Source of the DNA: an uncultured Aquimarina sp.
GTDB lineage: Bacteria; Bacteroidota; Bacteroidia; Flavobacteriales; Flavobacteriaceae
DNA: 64,000 nucleotides
Assembly: GCF_947495315.1 (NCBI RefSeq)
Contig: NZ_CANLYD010000006.1
Location: 124,001 to 188,000, forward strand
Direction: 5' to 3'
The notes below the pieces were generated by a model. It was given only the letters and a program-made list of their open reading frames with translations, did not search any database and had not been told where the DNA came from. The position numbers and the translations under genes were made by a program. This document shows positions 42,019 to 51,466 of the stretch, in pieces (position 1 is the first letter of the stretch; the number at the start of each line of letters is the position of its first letter).

Positions 42019-42957
42019 TTATAATTTTAGTAAATTATGCGTTTCGTTATTATACAAATAATCATATTTTTTGACTCCTCCATAATACCAATCCAACGTT
42101 TGTGTGTTATAGAAATTCTTTTTTTGCTGCACAGCTAGTTTTCCTCTTTCGGATAATAAAAGTCGGTCTTTGGTTTGATCAAAAAACTGAAAAAGCCTTG
42201 CCAATACTCTCTTAATTTGCATATCACCGTATCCGTAGAATCCTTGATACTCCAATGTATAACCCATTAATTGTTTTATATTTTTGATCTCGTACGTATC
42301 GACCATTTGTAGGATGTTGTGCTCTAGCGTATTAAGACCTGTTAGCATATTTGGAAACCTTTGTAAATGTGCTCTTAAGCATATGGATAGATAATCAAAA
42401 GATGATTGTTTTTTGATTTGTCCCGCAATTTTATTTGGGTTCGATTCACAGTACAATGTCCAAACATGAGATGCTAATTCTAAATCGTTGATATCTAATG
42501 CTATTTTATCCTCAAAATGTTTTTTTAGTTGAGCATCTGATAGCTCACATAGTCCTAAGTGTTTTTTGGAATTCTCAACTCTACCACTACAAACCAGATA
42601 CACAGGAGTGTCTTTGATTCCTTTTCGAAGTAATAAACTTATGGCAGCGATCATATTGATATGACAGAAAAGATCATATTCAAACCAAAGTACAATTTCA
42701 TCATACTTTTCAAGATTGTTTAATTTATTTAACTGACTTATGAACTTTTCCTCGTAGTCATCATTAGCAATTCTGTAGTATTTTTTTAGAAATCCTTTAC
42801 GTCTTTCAATAGCTTTGTCAGTTTCAATTCTTATGTCTGTAGGACCTTCGCAAAGCATCTCCCTCCAAATCAAAAATTCTCCATCAACAAGATTAAGCTC
42901 TTTTAGACGATCTGTTAAACTATCGCCATTGGTAATATGTAATGTTTTAGCCCCCAA
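42019..42957 (-). CDS. DUF1835 domain protein
   Basis: This 312-residue protein opens with KTLHITNGDSLTDRLKELNL and LIWREMLCEGPTD, the DUF1835 signature. EIVLWFEYDLFCHINMIAAISLL follows as the next conserved block. The C-terminal half (RAHLQRFPNMLTGLNTLEHNIL) matches the DUF3658-like partner region. Biochemical function is not known. It lies one base before the nucleoside phosphorylase, which suggests a nucleotide-related or stress role. Confidence 0.82.
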   Translation of the reverse strand: MGAKTLHITNGDSLTDRLKELNLVDGEFLIWREMLCEGPTDIRIETDKAIERRKGFLKKYYRIANDDYEEKFISQLNKLNNLEKYDEIVLWFEYDLFCHINMIAAISLLLRKGIKDTPVYLVCSGRVENSKKHLGLCELSDAQLKKHFEDKIALDINDLELASHVWTLYCESNPNKIAGQIKKQSSFDYLSICLRAHLQRFPNMLTGLNTLEHNILQMVDTYEIKNIKQLMGYTLEYQGFYGYGDMQIKRVLARLFQFFDQTKDRLLLSERGKLAVQQKKNFYNTQTLDWYYGGVKKYDYLYNNETHNLLKL

Positions 42958-42989
42958 TTATGTATCTATTTCTAAATTATGTGACAAAA

Positions 42990-43319
42990 TTATCCGCCAA
43001 CTCTTTTTACTTTAAACCCTTTTGTCTTTAGGATATCCATTATTTTATCTCGATAATCTCCCTGAATAATAATACGTTCATCCTTAAAACTGCCTCCAAC
43101 ACTTAATTTTGTTTTTATTTCTTTTGCAAGTTTCTTAAAATCTTCATCAGCACCTGTATATCCCTCTAATATGGTAATCGGTTTCCCTTTTCTTTTTTCA
43201 TACTTGCAGATAATTGGATCATCCTGCATCCAAATACCATCTTCTTTTTTCAGATCTTTTTCCTCTTCAATAGGTTCGTGATCAGGAAATAAGTTTTTTA
43301 ATTGATCTTTTAAATCCAT
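42990..43319 (-). CDS. SUI1/eIF1-like translation factor
   Basis: This 109-residue protein has the SUI1 domain at about 35-109: KRKGKPITILEGYTGADEDFKKLAKEIKTKLSVGGS, then GDYRDKIMDILKTKGFKVKR. This is the YciH-type bacterial homologue of eIF1. A charged N-terminal extension of about 30 residues precedes it. Its role in bacteria is poorly defined, possibly initiation fidelity under stress. It is nine bases downstream of the oxygenase gene. Confidence 0.9.
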   Translation of the reverse strand: MDLKDQLKNLFPDHEPIEEEKDLKKEDGIWMQDDPIICKYEKRKGKPITILEGYTGADEDFKKLAKEIKTKLSVGGSFKDERIIIQGDYRDKIMDILKTKGFKVKRVGG

Positions 43320-43328
43320 ATATAGAAA

Positions 43329-44279
43329 TTACTTCTTAATCAATCCAATTTCAACGAGTCGTTGATGCAGAAAATCACCAGCAGTAATATCTTCATATTG
43401 TTTAGGATTATCTTCTGTAATGCATTCTTCTAAACAATTTAATTTCATATCGCTTCTAGGATGCATAAAGAACGGAATAGAATATCTTGGTTTGCCCCAC
43501 TGTTCTTTTGGCGGATTGATTACTTTATGTATAGTAGAACGTAATTTATTATTAGTATGACGTTCTAACATATCTCCTACGTTGATTACTAATTCATCTT
43601 CTTGCGGTATGGCATCAATCCATTCACCATCTTTACGCTGTACTTGTAATCCGCCAGTAGAAGCTCCCATTAATAATGTAATTAAGTTGATATCTCCATG
43701 TGCTCCAGCACGAACTGCTCCTTTTGGCTCTTCAGTAATAGGAGGATAATGGATAGGGCGTAAAATGCTATTACCATTACTAGCCCAATGATCAAAATAA
43801 TACTCATCTAAACCTATGTAAATTGCTAATGCTCTAAGTACATATATTCCTGTTTTTTCGAGCATTCTATAAGCTTCCATTCCTGTAAGGTTAAAATCTT
43901 TAAGCTCTTCTACAATAACATTGGGAGGGTATTCTTCAATTAAATTAGCATCTTCGGACGGTTCTTGGCCAAAATGCCAAAATTCTTTTAGATCACCTTC
44001 TTTTTTGCCTTTAGCATGTTCTTTACCGAAGGAAATGTAACCTCTTTGGCCACCTAATCCTTCAATCTCATATTTCTGTTTGTCTTCTACGGGTAGAGCA
44101 AAAAATGCCTTTACTTCTTTATATAATTCTTCTACTAAGTTATCACTTAAAAAATGATTTTTTAACGCTACAAAACCTATTTCTTCATAGGCCTTTCCTA
44201 TTTCATCAACGAACTTCTGCTTACGTGATGGATCATCAGATAAAAAATCCGAAAGATCTACACTTGGTATATTATTCAT
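43329..44279 (-). CDS. isopenicillin N synthase-like 2-oxoglutarate/Fe(II) oxygenase
   Basis: This 316-residue oxygenase has the DIOX_N region (IPSVDLSDFLSDDPSRKQKFVDEIGKAYEEIGFVALKNH) and an Fe(II) facial triad: His and Asp in AHGDINLITLL and His in RSTIHKVINP. The cosubstrate Arg-x-Ser is in PRYSIPFFMHP. It does not by itself imply antibiotic synthesis, since family members oxidise many small molecules. It is first of a minus-strand run with SUI1, DUF1835, phosphorylase and ppk1. Confidence 0.87.
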   Translation of the reverse strand: MNNIPSVDLSDFLSDDPSRKQKFVDEIGKAYEEIGFVALKNHFLSDNLVEELYKEVKAFFALPVEDKQKYEIEGLGGQRGYISFGKEHAKGKKEGDLKEFWHFGQEPSEDANLIEEYPPNVIVEELKDFNLTGMEAYRMLEKTGIYVLRALAIYIGLDEYYFDHWASNGNSILRPIHYPPITEEPKGAVRAGAHGDINLITLLMGASTGGLQVQRKDGEWIDAIPQEDELVINVGDMLERHTNNKLRSTIHKVINPPKEQWGKPRYSIPFFMHPRSDMKLNCLEECITEDNPKQYEDITAGDFLHQRLVEIGLIKK

Positions 44280-44517
44280 GGTTATTAATTTTCTTTAACT
44301 AAAATAAATGTATTTCATTAAATAAGCATCATGGATGATGCCTTTTTTTAAAATATCGTGGATAACTGTCAAAATAATTATTTTTTAACATATTATCACT
44401 AAAGCTTAGTAAATTTAGTTAATTCATATAATTGTTAGAGCTAAATTAACAACTACTTAATATTATTGGGTTCTGGTTGTTTTTTCTGAAATAAAAATAA
44501 TTACATTTACTTTACTA

Positions 44518-44535
44518 TTTTCCAATTTTGGAAAA
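44518..44535. promoter_or_regulatory. 18-base palindrome before the E1 gene
   Basis: TTTTCCAA (44518-44525) and TTGGAAAA (44528-44535) are perfect inverted halves around two bases. They end 36 bases before the E1 ATG, in the 292-base gap 44280-44571. It is a candidate operator for a dimeric regulator; nothing else was recognised in the gap. Confidence 0.45.
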
Positions 44536-44571
44536 CCATTAATTATTAAGATATATTGATTTTTGAATTGT

Positions 44572-46569
44572 ATGGCAGAAGAGAAATTGTTATTAGATTT
44601 TGATAAAAAAGAATATAGTAATGAACTACTTGTTTCTTTATATATCAAAATGTTAAAACCAAGGTTGATTGAAGAAAAAATGCTCATATTACTTCGTCAA
44701 GGAAAAATTTCCAAATGGTTTAGTGGTATTGGCCAAGAGGCTATTTCAGTAGGAGTGACGTCTGCATTACATAAGGATGAATATGTGTTGCCGATGCATC
44801 GTAATTTAGGTGTCTTTACTACTCGCGATATCCCATTATATAGACTTTTTAGTCAATGGCAGGGTAAGGCTAATGGTTTTACCAATGGACGAGATCGTTC
44901 ATTTCATTTCGGAACACAAGAATATAGTATTGTTGGTATGATTTCACATCTAGGACCACAATTAGGAGTTGCTTGTGGAATTGCTCTTGGGAATCTTTTG
45001 AAAAAGAATAATAAAGCTACTGCTGTATTTACGGGTGAAGGAGGTACTAGTGAAGGAGACTTTCATGAAGCCTTAAATATTGCATCCGTATGGAGTTTGC
45101 CCGTGCTCTTTTGTATTGAGAATAATGGATATGGATTGTCTACACCAACAAGTGAGCAATACAATTGTAAGAATCTTGCTGATCGTGGTATAGGGTATGG
45201 TATGGAATCGCATGTTATTGATGGTAATAATGTCTTAGAAGTTTATGGTAAAGTAAATGAATTGGTAGAGAGTATACGACAAAACCCAAGGCCTGTTTTG
45301 TTAGAGTTTAAAACTTTTAGGATGCGTGGCCACGAGGAGGCGAGTGGCACAAAGTACGTTCCAGCTGATTTAATGGAATATTGGGCTTCAAAAGATCCTA
45401 TAGAAAATTATAAAGAATATCTTATCGAAAATGGTATTCTTTCCGATGAAGATGATCTTCAGAAAAGATCGGCTATTAAAACAGAAATCGAAACACATTG
45501 GCAAAGAGCTAATGAAGAACAAAAGGTTCAAGTTCATTTGGATAAAGAGCTGAAAGATGTTTATAAAGCATTTGAATTTAAAGAAATTCTACCAGGCAGA
45601 TCTACAAAAGAACTTCGGCTTATCGATGCAATTTCAGATAGTCTAAAAGAAGGAATGCGTAAATATAGGGATCTTGTTATTATGGGGCAGGATATTGCTG
45701 ATTATGGTGGCGTTTTTAAAATTACTGATGGTTTTGTTTCAGCGTTTGGAAAAGATAGGGTTCGTAACACTCCGATTTGTGAATCAGCAGTGATTTCTGC
45801 TGCTTATGGATTATCTGTAAATAAAACAAAAGCTGTGGTCGAAATGCAGTTTGCTGATTTTGTTTCTTCTGGATTTAATCCTATTGTAAATTTATTGGCT
45901 AAATCTCATTATCGCTGGAGTCAGTCTGCGGATGTTGTTGTTAGAATGCCTTGCGGTGGTGGAGTAGGTGCCGGACCGTTTCATAGTCAGACCAATGAAG
46001 CTTGGTTTACAAAAACTCCAGGTCTAAAAGTTGTGTATCCTGCTTTTCCTTTTGATGCCAAAGGATTGTTATTAACATCTATAGAAGATCCAAATCCGGT
46101 CTTGTTCTTTGAGCATAAAGCACTGTATCGTAGTATTAGACAAGAGGTGCCAGAAGGGTATTATACTATTCCATTCGGAAAAGCCTCGTTGTTAAAAGAA
46201 GGAGATCAAATAACTGTTATAAGCTATGGCGCAGGTATACATTGGGCTTTAGAAACCTTAGAAAAGCATTCAGAAATAGAAGCAGATGTTATTGATTTAA
46301 GAACCTTGCAACCATTGGATATTGAAACAATTTTATCATCAGTTAAGAAAACTGGTAAAGCGATTATTTTGCAAGAAGATTCAATGTTTGGAGGTATAGC
46401 TTCAGATATTTCTGCATTGATTATGGAGAATTGTTTTCAATATCTAGATGCACCGGTAAAGAGAGTTGCAAGTTTAGAAACACCAATTCCTTTTGAAGTA
46501 AGCTTAGAATCTCAATATTTGGCCAAAAATAGGTTCGAAAAAGAGTTACAGGAGTTATTAGAGTTTTAG
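44572..46569 (+). CDS. 2-oxoacid dehydrogenase E1, fused alpha and beta subunits
   Basis: This 665-residue protein, counted from ATG 44572 (a TTG at 44563 is also in frame), has E1-alpha at about 1-325 and E1-beta at about 340-665. The thiamine-diphosphate motif is GEGGTSEGDFHEALNIAS ending in ENNGYGLST. The beta half has GQDIADYGGVFKITDGF, MQFADFVSSGFNPIVN and MPCGGGVGAGPFHSQ. It most resembles branched-chain 2-oxoacid dehydrogenase E1. E2 and E3 are not adjacent. A decayed copy of its 3' end lies at 47150. Confidence 0.92.
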   Translation: MAEEKLLLDFDKKEYSNELLVSLYIKMLKPRLIEEKMLILLRQGKISKWFSGIGQEAISVGVTSALHKDEYVLPMHRNLGVFTTRDIPLYRLFSQWQGKANGFTNGRDRSFHFGTQEYSIVGMISHLGPQLGVACGIALGNLLKKNNKATAVFTGEGGTSEGDFHEALNIASVWSLPVLFCIENNGYGLSTPTSEQYNCKNLADRGIGYGMESHVIDGNNVLEVYGKVNELVESIRQNPRPVLLEFKTFRMRGHEEASGTKYVPADLMEYWASKDPIENYKEYLIENGILSDEDDLQKRSAIKTEIETHWQRANEEQKVQVHLDKELKDVYKAFEFKEILPGRSTKELRLIDAISDSLKEGMRKYRDLVIMGQDIADYGGVFKITDGFVSAFGKDRVRNTPICESAVISAAYGLSVNKTKAVVEMQFADFVSSGFNPIVNLLAKSHYRWSQSADVVVRMPCGGGVGAGPFHSQTNEAWFTKTPGLKVVYPAFPFDAKGLLLTSIEDPNPVLFFEHKALYRSIRQEVPEGYYTIPFGKASLLKEGDQITVISYGAGIHWALETLEKHSEIEADVIDLRTLQPLDIETILSSVKKTGKAIILQEDSMFGGIASDISALIMENCFQYLDAPVKRVASLETPIPFEVSLESQYLAKNRFEKELQELLEF

Positions 46570-46614
46570 ACCTTCATAGAAAATAGGTTTAAGGTAATTT
46601 TAAAATGATTTATT

Positions 46615-47142
46615 ATGAATTTTAAACCCAGCGATTTTTTTATCGGGATCTTTGATTTATTTGCGATTCTTTTACCTGGACTGGTATTCATTCATTTATG
46701 GATCAAGGAGATATCATTTATTTTTCATTTTAATAATGTTGAAACTTCAGAGATTGCCTTGTTTTTGGTGATATCATATATAGTGGGACACTTTTTACTT
46801 AATATTAGTTACCCTTTAGATCTGTTATATTTCCAATTCCATAAAAAATCATTAGGGCGTAATAAATTTTATAAGGCTTTTTCTTTTATAAGGATGAATA
46901 ATGTCTCTGCATTACAAGAATTAGAAAGAAATACTGCGCATTATAAGCTTTTTCGAAGTTTGTCTTTGGTGTTTTTTATCGAAATCATCCATGGATTTAT
47001 AGGTGGTACTTTAAGTCCCTGGATCTTTATAGTTCTAACTTTACTGTCATGTTGGAGATACTGGTTCCTTAAGGAGTGGACAGAAGAATTAGCTCTAGAC
47101 TTTGAAAAAACTATCAGAGAAAATATAATTAATAATAATTAA
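46615..47142 (+). CDS. hypothetical membrane protein
   Basis: This 175-residue protein has hydrophobic segments at about 12-30 (IFDLFAILLPGLVFIHLWI), 45-65 (IALFLVISYIVGHFLLNIS) and 118-145 (SLVFFIEIIHGFIGGTLSPWIFIVLTLL), with a basic middle (FHKKSLGRNKFYKAFSF). No family was recognised. It lies between intact E1 and the E1 fragment at 47150, so it may have arrived with, or been bracketed by, the duplication. Confidence 0.7.
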   Translation: MNFKPSDFFIGIFDLFAILLPGLVFIHLWIKEISFIFHFNNVETSEIALFLVISYIVGHFLLNISYPLDLLYFQFHKKSLGRNKFYKAFSFIRMNNVSALQELERNTAHYKLFRSLSLVFFIEIIHGFIGGTLSPWIFIVLTLLSCWRYWFLKEWTEELALDFEKTIRENIINNN

Positions 47143-47149
47143 TCACCTC

Positions 47150-47286
47150 TATATCGAATATCTTGATACATCTGTAAGAAGAGTTGAAAGTTTAAAAACA
47201 CTAATTCCGTTTAGCTAATCCTAAAATTTTAACATTTCTACAAAAATAGGTCTGAAAAAGAGTTGCTGGATCTTTATGCGTATTAA
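47150..47286 (+). pseudogene. decayed duplicate of the E1 3' end
   Basis: From 47159 the frame reads YLDTSVRRVESLKTLIPFS before a stop at 47216. Intact E1 has YLDAPVKRVASLETPIPFE, 12 of 19 identical. In another frame from 47239, YKNRSEKELLDLYAY matches E1's AKNRFEKELQELLEF and ends at 47286, close to where E1 would end. A premature stop and a frameshift separate the two parts. The start of the gene is missing. Confidence 0.75.
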
Positions 47287-47544
47287 TACCTGTTTTTAAA
47301 CTTCGAAAACGTTTTTGTTAATAAAAATGAGTAAGAATTTATATATTTGATTTACAATCGGTTATAATATTTAAATCGATGAATTGATTTTTTTATGGGA
47401 TGACGGAACATAGTGAGTTTTATTAAGGGTTAAAATCCCCTTTGATATAAGTTGTGTGTTCTATTGTTTAATCTTAATTTCGCGCAGTCTATGCGATAAG
47501 CATAGCGTAGGGGATTAAAAATCAAGGGGTAATACAAAAAATTC
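47287..47544 (+). promoter_or_regulatory. leader region of the polysaccharide operon with competing stems
   Basis: No gene was found here. CTATGC (47489-47494) and GCATAG (47500-47505) form a tight hairpin. AATCCCCT (47434-47441) can pair with AGGGGATT (47509-47516). The overlapping CCCCTTTGAT (47437-47446) can instead pair, with one bulge, with ATCAAGGGG (47521-47529), 15 bases before the ATG. The two pairings exclude each other, as in an attenuator. No standard -7 box was identified with confidence. Confidence 0.4.
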
Positions 47545-48543
47545 ATGAATACTAACCAATTAGAACTATTGAGTTCTTCTACTGTTTTAGTTACTGGAGC
47601 AGCAGGTTTTATCGGATCGAATCTATGTGAAGCTTTACTAGAAAAAGGGAGTAAAGTTGTAGGTTTAGATAATTTTGCTACTGGGCATAAGAAAAACTTA
47701 GCAGCGATTAGCGAAAATCCAAGTTTTACATTTATTGAGGGTGATATACGGAATCTTGAAGATTGCCATAAAGCTTGTAATGGTGTTGATTATATATTAC
47801 ATCAAGCGGCATTAGGATCTGTACCAAGATCCATAAATGATCCAATAACTAGTAATGATGTAAACGTAGGAGGTTTTCTTAATATGCTAGTAGCTGCTAG
47901 AGACGCTGGAGTTAAACGATTTATATATGCAGCTAGCTCCTCTACTTATGGAGATTCTAAAGCCTTACCAAAAGTAGAAGATAAGATAGGGAAGCCTTTA
48001 TCACCATATGCGATTACCAAATATGTAAATGAATTATACGCAGATAATTTTAAAAGAACGTATGATTTAGATACCATTGGATTACGCTATTTTAATGTGT
48101 TTGGTCGTAAACAGGATCCTAATGGAGCATATGCGGCGGTAATTCCTAAGTTTGTAATGCAGTTTATGAAACATGAATCACCTGTAATTAATGGTGACGG
48201 ATCTTATTCCAGAGATTTCACATACATAGATAATGTAATTCAGATGAACCTGAGAGCTATTATCTCTGATAATGAAAAAGCATTAAACAATGTATATAAT
48301 ACAGCTTTTGGCGAAAGAACTACTTTAAACGAATTAGTTACTTTACTAAAGGAATATCTTTCAGAATTTGATTCAGAAATCGCAAATGTAGATGTTAAGA
48401 AAGGCCCAGAACGTAAAGGAGATGTACCACATTCTTTAGCTTCTGTAGATAAAGCTAAAACACTTCTTGGATACGATCCAAAATTTGATATGAAATCTGG
48501 ATTAAAAGAAGCTGTAAAATGGTACTGGGATAATCTAAAATAA
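47545..48543 (+). CDS. UDP-N-acetylglucosamine 4-epimerase-like SDR (WbpP/TviC type)
   Basis: This 332-residue extended SDR has the NAD motif [19 protein letters not shown], the catalytic SSSTYGD and Y-x3-K in [12 protein letters not shown], and sugar-binding [21 protein letters not shown]. The last is characteristic of the WbpP/TviC group that interconverts UDP-GlcNAc and UDP-GalNAc. It opens the polysaccharide locus and is followed 41 bases later by a matching nucleotide-sugar dehydrogenase. Confidence 0.88.
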   Translation: MNTNQLELLSSSTVLVTGAAGFIGSNLCEALLEKGSKVVGLDNFATGHKKNLAAISENPSFTFIEGDIRNLEDCHKACNGVDYILHQAALGSVPRSINDPITSNDVNVGGFLNMLVAARDAGVKRFIYAASSSTYGDSKALPKVEDKIGKPLSPYAITKYVNELYADNFKRTYDLDTIGLRYFNVFGRKQDPNGAYAAVIPKFVMQFMKHESPVINGDGSYSRDFTYIDNVIQMNLRAIISDNEKALNNVYNTAFGERTTLNELVTLLKEYLSEFDSEIANVDVKKGPERKGDVPHSLASVDKAKTLLGYDPKFDMKSGLKEAVKWYWDNLK

Positions 48544-48584
48544 TAATATATAACCTGTATATATAATAAATAACCACAAGTAAC

Positions 48585-49865
48585 ATGCAGAATATTAAAA
48601 TAGGAATCATCGGTTTAGGATATGTAGGCCTTCCTTTAGCTAGACTGTTTGCAACAAAATTTCCTGTAATTGGTTTTGACATTAACAAAAATAGAATTGA
48701 AGAATTAAGAACCGGAACAGATGCTACTTTAGAGGTTGAAGATGAAGTTCTACAATCCGTATTAAAGGACAATTCTCAAATGGATAAGGGACTATATTGC
48801 TCTGATAATTTAGAAGATATAAAAGATTGTAACTATTATGTGGTTACTGTTCCTACTCCGGTAGATAAAAATAACAGGCCTGACTTGACGCCATTATATA
48901 AGTCTAGCGAAACTGTAGGTAAAGTTTTGAAAAAAGGGGATATCGTAATTTATGAATCCACAGTATACCCAGGTGTTACTGAGGAAGAATGTATTCCGGT
49001 CTTGGAAAAAATAAGTGGATTAAAATTTAATGTTGATTTTTACGCGGGATATTCTCCAGAGCGTATTAATCCAGGAGATAAATTACATACTGTAGAAAAA
49101 ATTCTAAAAGTTACAGCAGGTTCTACACCAGAGATAGGGAAAAAAGTAGATGCGCTATATGCTTCTGTAATTACAGCGGGTACTCATTTAGCTCCTACTA
49201 TTAAGGTTGCTGAAGCTGCTAAGGTAATAGAAAACTCACAAAGAGACATTAATATCGCTTTTGTTAATGAATTGGCTAAGATTTTTAACTTGATGGACAT
49301 TGACACTAATGAAGTGTTGAAAGCTGCAGGTACCAAATGGAATTTCTTGCCTTTTAAACCAGGTTTGGTTGGCGGACATTGTATAGGGGTTGATCCCTAT
49401 TATTTAGCTCAAAGAGCACAGGAATTCGGATATCATCCTGAGATTATATTAGCAGGGCGAAGATTAAATGATAGTATGGGACAGTATGTTGCCTCAGAAG
49501 TGATCAAATTAATGGTTAATCACGATATCAAAATTAAAGGAGCTAACATTTTGGTACTTGGGATTACTTTTAAGGAAAACTGTCCGGATGTTAGAAATAC
49601 GAGAGCAGTGGATGTAATAGGAAATCTAAAGGATTTTGGAACAGATATTACTATTTATGATCCTTGGGCTAATCCATCAGAAGTAAGACATGAATATGAT
49701 CTGGAAACGGTAATAGAATTACCAAAATCAAAATTTGATGCTGTTGTATTAACTGTGGCGCATAAAGAGTACCTGGACATAAACCTTAAATCATTATTAA
49801 AACCAAATGGAGTTTTATATGATGTTAAGGGTATATTAGAAGAAGAAGTACATGGAAGACTGTAA
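48585..49865 (+). CDS. UDP-N-acetylhexosamine dehydrogenase (WbpO/TviB type)
   Basis: This 426-residue enzyme of the UDP-glucose/GDP-mannose dehydrogenase family has GIIGLGYVGLPLARLFATKFP as the NAD site. The middle domain has KVAEAAKVIENSQRDINIAFVNELA. The catalytic Cys is in KPGLVGGHCIGVDPYYLA and GITFKENCPDVRNTRAVDVI follows. It oxidises C6 of a UDP-HexNAc to the uronate. With the preceding epimerase, the likely product is UDP-GalNAcA (inference). Confidence 0.9.
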   Translation: MQNIKIGIIGLGYVGLPLARLFATKFPVIGFDINKNRIEELRTGTDATLEVEDEVLQSVLKDNSQMDKGLYCSDNLEDIKDCNYYVVTVPTPVDKNNRPDLTPLYKSSETVGKVLKKGDIVIYESTVYPGVTEEECIPVLEKISGLKFNVDFYAGYSPERINPGDKLHTVEKILKVTAGSTPEIGKKVDALYASVITAGTHLAPTIKVAEAAKVIENSQRDINIAFVNELAKIFNLMDIDTNEVLKAAGTKWNFLPFKPGLVGGHCIGVDPYYLAQRAQEFGYHPEIILAGRRLNDSMGQYVASEVIKLMVNHDIKIKGANILVLGITFKENCPDVRNTRAVDVIGNLKDFGTDITIYDPWANPSEVRHEYDLETVIELPKSKFDAVVLTVAHKEYLDINLKSLLKPNGVLYDVKGILEEEVHGRL

Positions 49866-49915
49866 GGGAAACAATCTTCATTATATAAATTAAACAACTT
49901 TTTAAACCAACCACA

Positions 49916-51457
49916 TTGAGCCAATTAAAGAAAGGAGCTTTACTTACCTATCTGAAAATTTTCTTAGTTAATGTTATCGGAATAGTAATTACTCCCTTAA
50001 TTGTTAGTTATTTAGGAAAGGATGAGTATGGAATATTTAATGCTATAGGAGCCTTGATAGGTACTATAGCGTTGCTTGATTTTGGGCTAACAAATACTGT
50101 TGTTCGCTTTGTAGCGAAGTACAGAGCAGAAAAAGATAGAGAAGGAGAAGAAAACTTTTTAGGAACTGTTAGAATATTATATACAGTAGTTTCTGCATTA
50201 GTAGTAATTTCTGGAACTGTTTTTTATTTCTTTATTGATACATATTTCACAAAATTCAATGCAGACGAGCTTAGAATTGCTAAGTTAATGTTTGTGATTT
50301 TAATTTTTAATTTAGCTATTCAACTACCCGGAATGATATTTACAGGTATTTGTAAAGGGTATGAAAAGTTTGTCTTTCCTGAGTCTGTAGGGATTATTAG
50401 GTATATACTGAGATCATTAACTGTTGTGGCTGTCTTATTCTTTGGTGGAAGAGCAATCGCATTGGTAATCGTGGATACAATTTTTAATATTCTTACCATT
50501 TCGGCATCAGCTTATTATGTCTTAGTGAAGCTTAGAGTAAGATTTAAGTTACATAAATTATCTAAAGATTTTATACTTCAGATTTTTAAATATTCCAGTT
50601 GGATTTTTCTATTTGCAATTGTTAATATGCTACAATGGAAGTCAGGTAGTTGGGTTTTAGGTGCTATAAGTGTTCCTAAAGTTTTAGGGATCTATGGAAT
50701 AGGTATCGCGTTAGGAACGTATTATGGAGCCTTTTCAACAGCAATTTCCAGTGTATTTTTACCAAGAGCAACACAAATGTCGGTAAATAATGCCAGCGGA
50801 GAAGAGTTGACCGATATGATGATCAAGTTAGGAAGACTATCTTTTATTATTTTGATGTATATTTTTGGAGCTTTTATGCTGTATGGAGAACAGTTCATCA
50901 ATCTTTGGGTTGGGGGAGGAGAATCATCAGGTAGCGGAAGATATAGTGTAGAAGAGTGTAGAGAAATATATAATATCGCGCTAATCATAATGATTGGATA
51001 TACACTTCCTTTATTACAGGCTTTTGGTAATTCTGTGCTAGAAGCTAAAAACAAATTATCTTTTAAGGCAATTCTTTATCTTGTATTTATGGTTTTAGGT
51101 GCAGTTGCTGGTGGTTTTCTTGCTATGAAATATAGTGCTATCGGAATGATAATAGGACTCGTTGGCGCATGGATAATTGTACAAAATGTGATGAATTTCT
51201 ATTATAATAATAAAATTGGTTTGAATATTATTCGGTTTTTTAAGGAGTTATTTCATAAAACACTAATCGTAGTTTTATTGGTGATTGCTATAGGTTACTT
51301 TATTAATTATATTCCTGGTGATGGATGGATTAACTTTATAATCAAAGGCATTTCGTATACCGTTGTTTTTATCTTTACAATGTATTCTATTGGTATGCTA
51401 GAATATGAAAAAGAATTATTTAGAAAACCTATAGTTTCTTTATTGAAACGAAAATAA
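49916..51457 (+). CDS. Wzx-type polysaccharide flippase
   Basis: This 513-residue protein starts at TTG (first residues SQLKKGALLTYLKIFLVN). It has about 12-14 membrane helices of the MATE/MVF oligosaccharide flippase superfamily. YLGKDEYGIFNAIGALIGTIALLDFGLTNTVVRFVAKY near the N-terminus is typical of Wzx. It would flip the lipid-linked repeat unit across the inner membrane. Low sequence conservation prevents naming the glycan. Confidence 0.88.
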   Translation: MSQLKKGALLTYLKIFLVNVIGIVITPLIVSYLGKDEYGIFNAIGALIGTIALLDFGLTNTVVRFVAKYRAEKDREGEENFLGTVRILYTVVSALVVISGTVFYFFIDTYFTKFNADELRIAKLMFVILIFNLAIQLPGMIFTGICKGYEKFVFPESVGIIRYILRSLTVVAVLFFGGRAIALVIVDTIFNILTISASAYYVLVKLRVRFKLHKLSKDFILQIFKYSSWIFLFAIVNMLQWKSGSWVLGAISVPKVLGIYGIGIALGTYYGAFSTAISSVFLPRATQMSVNNASGEELTDMMIKLGRLSFIILMYIFGAFMLYGEQFINLWVGGGESSGSGRYSVEECREIYNIALIIMIGYTLPLLQAFGNSVLEAKNKLSFKAILYLVFMVLGAVAGGFLAMKYSAIGMIIGLVGAWIIVQNVMNFYYNNKIGLNIIRFFKELFHKTLIVVLLVIAIGYFINYIPGDGWINFIIKGISYTVVFIFTMYSIGMLEYEKELFRKPIVSLLKRK

Positions 51458-51466
51458 ATTAAAAGA

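Noticed and set aside
43329..44279. beta-lactam biosynthesis from an isopenicillin N synthase-like gene
   Set aside because: No ACV synthetase or other beta-lactam genes are nearby, and the family is broad.
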